From Terfezia claveryi (Eukaryota > Ascomycota > Pezizomycetes > Pezizales > Pezizaceae): DNA of 64,000 nucleotides. How positions within the stretch are numbered: the first letter of the stretch is position 1; each line of letters starts with the position of its first letter. Below, piece by piece: positions 42,591 to 53,400 of the stretch. The translations under genes were made by a program, and so were the position numbers. The DNA lies in the NCBI GenBank assembly GCA_015179025.1, contig WHUX01000262.1:1-64000 (forward strand), read 5' to 3'. The notes under the pieces were generated by a model. The model did no database searches. It saw only the letters and a program-made list of their open reading frames with translations, and was not told where the DNA came from.

Positions 42591-43769
42591 GAAAGGTCTG
42601 CTCTGGGCATTGTGGAGCTGGGCGGAGCAAAGCACAGGTATGGGCTAAACAAAGTGCTGTTGTTCTGTGTCAGTATTGTTCTGTCCCATAGAGCGGTGCG
42701 TCCCGCCCACGTGTGGGACGTCCCATACACCTGTGGGACGCTATAGCTGGGTGGGACGACCCACCCAGCTTTGGCACTAGTGACCGGCCCATCCAGCAGT
42801 GGGCCCAGACTAGCCCAGCCCATTCACCTTTTCACCGTCGCATGCATCAGTCGAACGAAATGCTCTATAAACGTTGCATACAAAATAATTATCACCATCC
42901 ACATTGCATACAAAACAATGACTGCACCAACAAATAAACAACCCCAAAATATGACTTAATTATCACCACACCAGTAAACAAACCAATCAAAATAAATTAA
43001 AAAACAGAATGCGACAGGCAAAATATAAATAAAATAAAAAAGAATAGAAAAAAACCCTGAATGCAGGCTACGTCTTATCGGGATTCACAGTGAATATAGA
43101 ATATAGGCATACGGATAAGTAGGCTCAAGATAATCTTATTATGAAGGCTTGCTTAATTAACAGAAGGTAGCTAAACTGGAGGATATATATATACACAGAA
43201 GTGCGGCTGGTTCATCCTACTCCTTCCCCTGCCCCTTCCCTATGCCACTAGTTCGTACCTTTCCTCCACCGCTAGTTCATGCTGCCCCATATGAGCCTGC
43301 AATTCGGGGTCTATATTAGCCTAGATATCCATGTCCACATGAGCCTGCAATTGAGGGCTCCTTAAAGCCTGGATATCTGCGCCCACATGTGCCGGCAATC
43401 AGGGGGTCTATATTAGCATGTGTATCCGCATCCACATGTGCCTGCAATTCGGGGTCTATATTAGACTCTTCCCTCCTACGTGGAGTGAGAGAAAGAAGAC
43501 TTATATATTAGCGAGATTGGGTATATTGCAGGCGGCATATCAAGCTGGTAAATGCGTGAATATTGGATATATCGGGGTTGGCCAGTTCAAGGTAAATGCG
43601 GTGGATACGCTGCAGGCTGAATATCCAGCTGAAAAAAGGGTGAATATTGGGTATATTGTGGTCGATACATTAAGCTGGAGAAAGGGCGAATATGAGGTAT
43701 ATTGCAGGCCGAATATACAGCTGAGAAAGGAGCGAATATTGCATATACCGCAGGCTAAATATCCACCCT

Positions 43770-44385
43770 TACCTCCCCCGCTGGCTAATGCTGTTCCTTA
43801 CCTTCCCCGCTGGCTAATACTGTCCATTACCTCCACCGCTGGCTAATGCTGTTCCTTACCTCCCCTGCCGGCTAATGCTGTCCATTACCTCCCCTGCTGG
43901 CTAATGCTGTTCATTACCTCCCCCGCTGGCTAATGCTGTCTATTACCTCTCCCGCTGGCCAATGCTGTTCCTTACCTCCCCCACTGTCTAATACTGTCCA
44001 TTACCTCTCCCGCTGGCCAATGCTGTTCTTTACCTCCCCCGCTGGCTAATGCTGTCCATTACCTCCCTCACTGGCTATTGCTGTCCATTACCTCCCCCAC
44101 TGGCTAATACTGTTCATTACCTCCCCCGCTAGCTAATGCTGTCCATTACCTCCCCCGCTGGCTAATGCTGTTCCTTACCTCCCCCGCTGGCTAATGCTGT
44201 CCATTACCTCCCCTACTGGCTATTGCTGTCCATTACCTCCCCCACTGGCTATTACTGTCCATTACCTTCCCCGCTGGCTATTGCTGTCCATTACCTCCCC
44301 CGCTGGCTAATGCTGTTCCTTACCTCCCCTACTGGCTAATGCTGTCCCTTACCTCCCCTGCTAGCTAATGCTATCCTAATACTGT
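43770..44385. repeat. 29-bp minisatellite, left arm (about 21 units)
   Basis: The unit is CATTACCTCCCCCGCTGGCT followed by AATGCTGTC. Units differ by a few substitutions (CATT/CCTT, GGCTAAT/GGCTATT). There are no spacers between units. Confidence 0.9.
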
Positions 44386-45874
44386 ATATATCACAGGCCT
44401 GATATCCAGCTGGAGAAGGGGCGAATATGGGGTATATTGCAGGCCGAATATCTAGCTAGAAAATGGGTAAATATGGGGTATATTGCTGGCAGTACATCAA
44501 GCTATAGAAGGTGTGAATATTGGATATATCGGACGTGGTGTATTCAGGGTAAACCCAGTGCTCATGCCGCAGGCCGAATATCCAGCTAGAGAAGGGGTGA
44601 ATATTGTGTAGATTGCAGGCTGAGTAGGGAAGGCGCGAATATTACCAGTTATTTATCCAGCTTGAGTCGGCACGAATATTGAGTATACTGCAGGTTGTTT
44701 ATCCAGCCAGGGAAGGTACAAATATGGAGTATATTGCAGGCTGAATAAGGAGCTTAGGCAACTCATGCCTAGATTATACCCCTTTACTTGTCATTATCTC
44801 CTGGCATGTCAGCAGTAGCTACCCAAAACAGCTGCTAGTGTGTGCGTAATGCAGGTTGATCTTGCAGAAGGCACAACTGTTGGTCCCATTTATTCCCAAT
44901 ACAGTAACATGTAATACGGGACTTTCCGTTGTTATTCAAATTAAAATCGGCAATTGTTAAAGAGGCAATAGCCTGATTCATTCCTATTTTGTACGGCCGG
45001 TTATATATATTTTGTTCATATCAAAATACATACCATTGTTATCTATAGTTATATACCTATATCCCTTTCTAGCTATCATATATAATAGGAAATATATATA
45101 TATTGCAGGCTTCAATATATACATATTCATATATATTTGGTAGTGAGTATGTTACCTAGGTATAGTGAGATTCTTCTTATAAGTATTATTATTTGGAAGG
45201 ATAATAGTAACTGCTCAGTGAGTTAAGTCAATGAAGAGCCAGTTAGAATAACAACTCTACCGAATGGAAAGTCCCATATTACACGTTACTGTATTGGGAA
45301 TAAATGGGACCAACAGTTTTCCCTTCTGCAAGATCAACCTGCATCATGCACACGCTAGCAGCTGTTTTGGGTAGCTACTACTGACATGCCAGGAGATAAT
45401 GACAAGTAAAGGGGTGTGATCTAGGCAGCAGACTCATGGGTTGCCTGAGCTCCTTATTCAGCCTGCAATATACTCCATATTCTTACTTTCCCTGGCTGGA
45501 TAAACAACCTGCAGTATACTCAATATTCATGCTGACTCAAGTTGGATAAACAACCGGTAATATTCACACCTTTCTTACTCAGCCTGCAATATACCCAATA
45601 TTCATCCCTTCTCTAGCTGGATATTCTGCCTGCAATATACCCCATATTCGCCCCTTCTCTAGCTGGATATTCGGCCTGCGGTATGAGCACTGGGTTTACC
45701 CTGAACTCACCACGTCCGATATATCCAATATTCACACCTTCCACAGCTTGATGTACTGCTGGCAATATACCCCATATTCACCCATTCTCTAGCTAGATAT
45801 TCGGCCTGCAATATACCCCATATTCGCCCCTTCTCCAGCTGGATATCAGGCCTGCGATATATCCAGTATTAGGA

Positions 45875-46715
45875 CAGCATTAGCCAGCGGGGGAGGCAAT
45901 GGACAGCAATAGCCAGCGGCGGAGGTAATGGACAGCATTAGCCAGCCGTGGAGGTAAGGGACAGTATTAGCCAGCAGGGGAGGTAAGGAATAGCAATAGC
46001 CAGTGGAGGAGGTAATGGACAGCATTAGCCAGCGGGAGAGGTAAGGGACAGCATTAGCCAGTGGGGGAGGTAAGGAACAGCATTAGCCAGCGGGGGAGGT
46101 AATGGACAGCATTAGCTAGCGGGTGAGGTAATGGACAGCATTAGCCAGCAGGGGGAGGTAATGGACAGCATTAGCCAGTGGGGGAGGTAAGGAACAGCAT
46201 TGGCCAGCGGGGGAGGTAATGGACAGCAATAGCCAGTAGAGAAGGTAATAGACAGCATTAGCCAGCGGGGGAGGTAATGGACAGCATTAGCCAGCGAGAG
46301 AGGTAAGGAACAGCATTAGCCAGCGGGGGAGGTAATAGACAACAATAGCCAGTGGGGGAGGTAATGGATAGCATTAGCTAGTGGGGGAGGTAAGGAACAG
46401 CATTGGCCAGTGGGGGAGGTAATGGACAGCAATAGCCAGTGGAGGAGGTAAGGAATAGCATTGGCCAGCGGGGGAGGTAATGGACAGCAATAGCCAGTGG
46501 AGGAGGTAATGGACAGCATTAGCCAGTGGGGGAGGTAATGGACAGCAATAGCAGGTGGAGGAGGTAATGGACAGCATTAGCCAGCAGGAGAGGTAAGGAA
46601 CAGCATTAGCCAGCAGGGGAGGTAATGGACAGCATTAGCCAGCGGGGGAGGTAAGGAACAGTATTGGCCAGCGGGGGAGGTAATGGACAGCATTAGCTAG
46701 TGGGGGAGGTAAGAG
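45875..46715. repeat. 29-bp minisatellite, right arm (about 29 units, inverted)
   Basis: The same unit in reverse complement (GACAGCATTAGCCAGCGGGG). The array is longer than in the left arm by roughly eight units, so the arms have diverged in copy number after the palindrome formed. Confidence 0.9.
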
Positions 46716-47827
46716 TGGATATTCAGCCTGCAGTATGTGCAATATTCACTCCTTCCTCAGCTGTATATTCTGCCTGTAATATACCTCATATTCACCCTTT
46801 CTCCAGCTTGATGTACTGACCACAATATACCCAATATTCGCCCTTTTTCCAGCTGGATATGCGGCCTGCAGCGTATCCACCGCATTTACCCTGAACTGGC
46901 CAACCCCGATATATCCAATATTCACGTATTCACCAGCTTGATATGCTGCCTGCAATATATCCAATCTCGTAAATATGTAAGTCTTCTTTTCTCACTCCAC
47001 ATAGGAGGAAAGAGTCCAATATAGACCCCAAATTGCAGGCACATGTGGATACAGATACATATACTAACATAGACCCCTGATTGCTGGCACATGTGGGCGC
47101 AGATATCCAGGCTTTAAGGAGCCCTCAATTCCAGGCTCATGTGGACATGGATATCTAGGCTAATATAGACCCCGAATTGCAGGCTCATATGGGGCAGCAC
47201 GAACTAGCGGCGGAGGAAAGGTATGAACTAGCGGTATAAGGGGTAGCACAACTTAGCAGGAGAGGGAAGGGGCAAGGGAAGGAGTAGGATGAACCAGCCG
47301 CACCTCCATGTATATATATATCCTCCAGTTTAGCTACCTTCTATTAATTAAGCAAGCCTTCATAATAAGATTATCTTGAGCCTACTTATCCGCATGCCTA
47401 TATTCTATATTCACTGTGAATCCTGATGAGACGTAGCCTGCATTCAGGGTTTTTTTCTATTCTTTTTTATTTTATTTATATTTTGCCTGTCACATTCTGT
47501 TTTTTAATTTATTTCGATTGGTTTGTTTACTGGTGTGGTGATAATTAAGTCATATTTTGGGGTTGTTTATTTGTTGGTGCAGTCATTGTTTTGTATGCAA
47601 TGTGGATGGTGATAATTATTTTGTATGCAACGTTTATAGAGCATTTCATTCGACTGATGCATGCGACGGTGAAAAGGTGAATAGGCTGGGCTAGTCTGGG
47701 CCCACTGCTGGATGGGCCAGTCACTAGTACCAAAGCTGGGTGGGTCGTCCCACCCAGCTATAGCGTCCCACAGGTGTATGGGACGTCTCACATATGGGCG
47801 GGACGCACCACTCTATGGGACAGAACA

Positions 47828-48379
47828 GTATTTGCTCCATTATTATAGAAAAAAAAAAAAAAAAAAAAAATGAAATGCAGCTCATAACAACGCTAGTACC
47901 TCCGAAACAGGCTATGCACACGCTAACATCTCCGGGAATCTTGGCACCGGAGATGATTTCGGAGATGATTTCGCAGGTGTATAGTCCCAGACTCTCTTCT
48001 GATTAAATTGCAGAAGTGAATGCCAAGATCAGGCTAGAGTCTGGGTACGAGAACAAGAAACCGCAGCACACCAGAGACCGCTATAACAAGTGGGAGTAGA
48101 AGCAGCGCGAGAAGTACATATATTAAATGTCAGGTTTCTTGCACAGAGACATATTGTCCCAATTAAACCGTACATATTCTAGCCGGACCAGGCACCAGTT
48201 GCTTACACATACTGAGAGGTTTCTTGCATCTACAACCAAATCAAAAACTCAAGTCGCACTCTCCACATATTCAGCTCGTTCACTTCCTGCTCTGCTAAGT
48301 CAGCCATCTGGCTCCATGGCTCACTTGTGTTCAATGCCTCCCACAGCCTCACCAGCCTGTGCTGTTACCCTGGATTCAT
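47828..48379. other. Poly(A) run and unrecognised sequence
   Basis: A 22-bp A-run at about 47850-47871 follows the palindromic element by about 20 bp. Short plus-strand frames beyond it (for example 48127-48399) show no convincing motif and may be shadows of the minus-strand relic. Confidence 0.3.
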
Positions 48380-49240
48380 TCATTCTATATGATTATAACT
48401 GAACCAGCGCAGGGGAAAGGGGAAGATAAGCGTGTTTATCAACATTATGAATGCAAGGTAGTCGTGGACAGGACGGGACTTGTAGAGGAGACTTTCGAAT
48501 GGTGAATTCTCATTGCCATCATGCTCATCATTATGGTCGACATCCTTATTGCTGGGTGGGTGAACATTACGCGCTTGCTGGAGTAGTTCCAACAGACACG
48601 AAATATACCCTCCCTCGTAAACGCAGTCAATCCCAATCTTTGTCGCTCGATCAAAATCAATCAGTAAATCCCTATATCTCCATTTCCTGTCAATATCGCC
48701 CATATCCTCAGCATTCCAGTCTTGATAAACAACCACATTATCAGTCCTCACATCCCGATGTACCACCCCTTTCTCATGGACTCACGCTAGTGCTTGGAGA
48801 ACATCCTCCAAACAAACCTTAAACTCTACAGGGTCCTTAAAAAGCTCCAAATGAATACACTCTCCAGGTAACTCTCCGACCACTTCGTGATTATAGATGT
48901 AGACAAGATCTGGGATAGACTTGGGTTTGCCGGGAGTCTAAAGGAGTTGAAGGATATTGATTTTGGAGCAGATTGACTCGGTCCAGGCTAGTTTGGAAGC
49001 AGCTTTCACAATCTGGTTTATTCCTTGTGGGGAACGGTAAACTGCAACGATGGCATTGGACTGTCGCTGAAGGACATGGACCAGTTCGCCAGCGCCAGCG
49101 TGGAATGGAAGTATTGGTGGGTTTGCAGTGTCTACTGTAAGTTCATCATATGGCAATTGCGAGGGTGGGTTCCTTGTACTGTACTAACCTGCCTGTATAT
49201 GAGCCATGCTGTTGACTACATCTGCGATACTGCCCATGCA
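48380..49240 (-). pseudogene. Kinase-like gene relic, copy 2 (C-terminal domain)
   Basis: The minus strand reads ELTVDTANPPILPFHAGAGE, LVHVLQRQSNAIVAVYRSPQ and QIVKAASKL. A stop precedes a further open stretch: KSIPDLVYIYNHEVVGELPG, VCLEDVLQAL, a TGA at a probable Trp, VHEKGVVHRDVRTDNVVVYQ and LLIDFDRATKIG. HRD with a following N and the DF[DG] element mark the catalytic and metal-binding loops of a protein-kinase fold. DFD in place of DFG suggests altered or lost activity even before decay. It is paralogous to 18580-19050. A role cannot be stated. Confidence 0.6.
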
Positions 49241-50271
49241 TGGGGCTAATAATGTATTAGACTATAATCGCATCTTTTAGGTCCGTCAATATCCTTGGGA
49301 ACACACGCCTCCTAGGTTGACAGTCTACCAGTTCCATGAGGTAATCCCAGATTTGGCCCAGGTTGTTCGCTGTACCGAGCTTACTCCCAGGTCCAGAAGC
49401 AGTGCCTTTGATATCTAGGACGGAAGCGATATTAAAGCGGTCAGCAGTGCTTGTATTGCGTTGGATGGTGATGTCTATGGAGAGAGTTCATTTAAGTAAC
49501 GACGTTCGTATGTGTCAAGGACATGAGTTGTACCAAAGCCAAGCACAGTTTGAGGGGAGAAGTATGCATTTAATAAGTGGGTGACAGAGGAGTAGTGATC
49601 TTCTGCTCTTCATCACAAGTGAACCCTGTAAGTTGCAAGGCTAAGTTCGCTCTCGGATCGAGACCCTGTCGTGCAGTTGGTGGTGGGTCTTGGTTGATGC
49701 TTAGGTGGGCTGGGAAATCGCCTTCTGCCATGCCTTTGTACGTGTGACTGACCCCGCATAGCGTGGATGTGGGTTGGGTAGGGCGAGTGGCGTGGGAGCT
49801 TTACTGAGGGCTTCAGACAGGTGGATGATGGTGCGATTTTCCGTTTCGTAGCGTTTCTCAAGAAGTTTGTGAATGCGACTCCTTTCAGAGTGTAAGTCAG
49901 TAACCTGCTGATCTCGTGATTCTAGTTGTGCTATGTGTTGCAGAGCTTGTGATGTGAGTTCTGTTACGTGTTGCTGAGCTGATGCGAGTTGTTGATCTTG
50001 TGATGCGAGTTCTGCTGCGACCTGCATACAATTATTAATGACTAGGAAGCCGGTGGAAAACAAGCACAAGACAAACATCACAAATGAGCTTTCCCAAGAT
50101 TATATCCCACAGGTGATCGACCTGTGTTTGTTTCAAGCTTTGTCTGGTCTCTGCACAAGTGGAGCATATTAGTAGGGACCCCGATACCAGAACAGAAGCG
50201 CAGGACTTGCGTGTGATAAAGTACTGCTCCATCTCAGTAGTCAGGAATGCCTGGTGGGGTAGAGGATACAT
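49241..50271 (-). pseudogene. Upstream part of kinase-like relic: coiled coil and linker
   Basis: From the ATG at 50271 the frame reads EMEQYFITRKSCASVLVSGS. After a likely intron ending CAG at about 50020 it enters a Gln/Ser-rich coiled coil (AAELASQDQQLASAQQHVTE, LESRDQQVTDLHSERSRIHK), open to 49701. A broken region follows, coding ITIQRNTSTADRFNIASVLD and LGQIWDYLMELVDCQPRRR (about 49460-49275), just before the kinase-like part. The arrangement (N-terminal coiled coil, linker, kinase-like domain) suggests one former multi-exon gene. The intron 5' site is uncertain, and several shifts are present. Confidence 0.45.
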
Positions 50272-50423
50272 GGCGGATGCGTGGATATGCTAAAACCAAG
50301 AGACGCCGCAGCGAAGTAATCCTGTGAGTGAGTAGAAGCTAAACGTTGTGTTAGGAAAAAATCTGAGTACTTTCAGAGGAGACTATCCGACGATTAGGGG
50401 GTATGAGAACAAGTCCACACCGA

Positions 50424-53400
50424 TGTTCTGTCCCATAGAGCGGTGCGTTCCGCCTACGTGTGGGACGCTATAGCTAGGTGGGACGACCCACCCAGCTTTG
50501 GCACTAGTGACCGGCACATCCAGCAGTGGGCCTAGAATAGCCCAGCCCATTCACCTTTTCACCGTCGCATGCATCAGTCGAACGAAATGCTCTATAAACG
50601 TTACATACAAAATAATTACCACCATCCACATTGCATACAAAACAATGACTGCACCAACAAATAAACAACCCCAAAATATGACTTAATTATCACCACACCA
50701 GTAAACAAACCAATTGAAATAAATTAAAAAACAGAATGCGACAGGCAAAATATAAATAAAATAAAAAAGAATAGAAAAAACCCTGAATGCAGGCTACGTC
50801 TGATCGGATTCATAGTGAATATAGAATATAGGCATATGGATAAGTAGGCTTAAGATAATCTTATTATAAAGGCTTGCTTAATTAACAGTAGGTAGCTAAA
50901 CTGGAGGATATATATATACACGGAAGTGCAGCTGGTTTATCCTACTCCTTCCCCTGCCCCTTCCCTCCGCCACTAAGTTGTACTGCCCCCTATACCACTA
51001 GTTTGTATCTTTCCTCCACTGCTAGTATATGCTGCCCCATATGAGCCTGTAATTCAGGGTCTATATTAGCCTAGATATCTATATCCACATGAGCCTGCAA
51101 TTGAAGCTCCTTAAAGCCTGATATCTGCAACCATATGTGCCGGCAATCGGGGGGGTCTCTATTAGCCTAGATATCCACGTCTATATGAGCTGGTAATCAG
51201 GGGGTCTATGTTAGCATATATATTGCATCAGCATATGCCTGCAATTCAGGGTCTATATTAGACTCTTCCCTCCTATATGGAGTGAGAGAAAGAAGACTTA
51301 CATGTTGGCGAAATTGGGTATATTGCAGGTGGTACATTAAGCTAGTAAATACGTAAATATTGAATATATCGGGGTTGGCCAGTTCAGGGTAAATGCAGTA
51401 GATACACTGCAAGCCGAATATCCAGCTGGAGAAAGGGCAAATATTGGATATATTGTAGTCAGAACATCAAGCTAGAGAAAGGGTGAATATTGGGTATATT
51501 GAAGGCCAAATATAGAGCTGAGGAAGGAGTGAATATCGCATATACCATAGGCTGAATATCCACCCTTTTCTCCCCTACTGGCTAATGCTGTCCATTACTT
51601 CCGCCACTGGCTATTGCTGTCCATTACCTCCCCTGCTGGCTATTGCTATCCGTTACTTCCCCCACTGGCTAATGCTGTCCGTTACCTCCCCCGCTGGCTA
51701 ATGCTTTCCATTACCTCCTTCACTGGCTAATACTATCCATTACCTTCCCTGCTAGCTAATACTGTCCCTTACCTCTTCCGCTGGCTAATGCTGTCCATTG
51801 CCTCCCCCGCTATCTCCCCACTGGCTAATGCTGTCCATTACTTCTGCCACTAGCTATTGCTGTCCATTACCTCCCTTGCTAGCTATTGCTGTCCATTACC
51901 TCCCCCGCTGGCTAATGCTGTCCCTTACCTCCCTCGCTGGCTAATGGCTAATACTGTCCCTTACCTTCCCTGCTAGCTAATGCTGTCTATTATTTCTGCC
52001 ACTGGCTATTGCTGTCTATTACCTCCCCTGCTGGCTAATACTATCCATTACCTCCTCCGCTGGCTATTGCTGTCCCTTACCTTCCCTACTGGCTAATGGC
52101 TAATGCTTTCCCTTACCTCCCCCGCTAGCTAATGCGGTCCTTTATCTCCCCCGCTGGCTAATGCTATCCGTTACCTCCCCCACTGGCTAATGCTATCCAT
52201 TACCTCCCCCACTGGCTATTGCTGTCCATTACCTTCCCCGCTGGCTAATGCTATCCTTTACCTCTCCTGCTGGCTAATAGCTAATACTATCCATTACCTT
52301 CCCTACTGGCTAATGCTATCCATTACCTCCTCCTCTAGCTAATGCTATCCATTGCCTCCCCCACTAGCTAATGCTATCCATTACCTACCCTACTGGCTAA
52401 TAGCTAATGCTATCTCTTACCTCCCCTACTAGCTAATGTTGTTCCTTACCTGCCCCGCTGGCTAATGCTATTCCTTACCTCCCCTACTGGCTAATGCTGT
52501 CTATTGCCTCCCCCGCTAGCTAATGCTGTCGCTTACCTCCTCCGCTGGCTAATGCTGTCCATTGCCTCCTCCGCTGTCTCCCTACTGGCTAATACTATCC
52601 ATTACCTCCACCACTGGCTATTGCTGTCTATTACCTCCCCCGCTGGCTATTGCTGTCCATTACCTCCCCCACTGGCTATTGCTGTCCCTTACCTCCCCCG
52701 CTGGCTAATGGCTAATACTGTCCCTTACCTCCCTCACTGGCTAATACTGTCCATTACCTCTGCCATTGGCTATTGCTCTCTATTACCTCCCCCGCTGGCT
52801 AATGCTGTCCATTGCCTCCCCTGCTATCTCTCCACTGGCTAATGCTGTCCATTACTTCTGCCACTAGCTATTGCTGTCCATTACCTCCCTTGCTAGCTAT
52901 TGCTGTCCATTACCTCCCCTGCTGGCTAATGCTGTCCATTACCTACCCCACTGGCTAATAGCTAATGCTATCCCTTACCTCCCCCACTAGCTTATGTTGT
53001 TCCTTACCTGCCCCGCTGGCTAATGCTGTTCCTTACCTCCCCCGCTGGCTAATGCTATTCCTTACCTCCCCTACTGGCTAATGCTGTCTATTGCCTCCCC
53101 CACTAGCTAATCCTATTGCTTACCTCCTCTGCTGGCTAATGCTGTCCATTGCCTCCTCCGCTGTCTCCCCACTGGCTAATACTGTCCATTACCTCTGCCA
53201 CTGGCTATTGCTGTCTATTACCTTTCCCGCTGGCTATTGCTGTCCATTACCTCCCCCGCTGGCTAATGCTGTCCCTTACCTCCCCCGCTGGCTAATGGCT
53301 AATACTGTCTCTTACCTCCCTCACTGGCTAATACTGTCCATTACCTCCGCTATTGGCTATTGCTATCTATTACCTCCCCCGCTGGCTAATGCTGTCCATT

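Larger units (their letters stand above)
42675..47827. mobile_element. Palindromic 5.15-kb element with minisatellite arms
   Basis: The left arm (42675 to about 44940) and right arm (about 45240-47827) are inverted repeats around a unique centre of about 300 bp. Ends are TGTTCTGTCCCATAGAGCGG and the inverse of TGTTCTGTCCCATAGAGTGG. GTAT at 42671-42674 and 47828-47831 is a possible 4-bp target duplication. In each arm the order from the end inward is: AT-rich 350 bp; a block with TGCCTGCAATTCGGGGTCTA phrases; approximately 45-bp CCAGCTGGATATTCGGCCTG units; a 29-bp minisatellite; more of the 45-bp units; and a flank with GTAGCTACTACTGACATG-type sequence. No protein-coding region is seen. It behaves like a foldback transposon with unknown superfamily; a half copy lies at 50424-56118. 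Confidence 0.88.
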
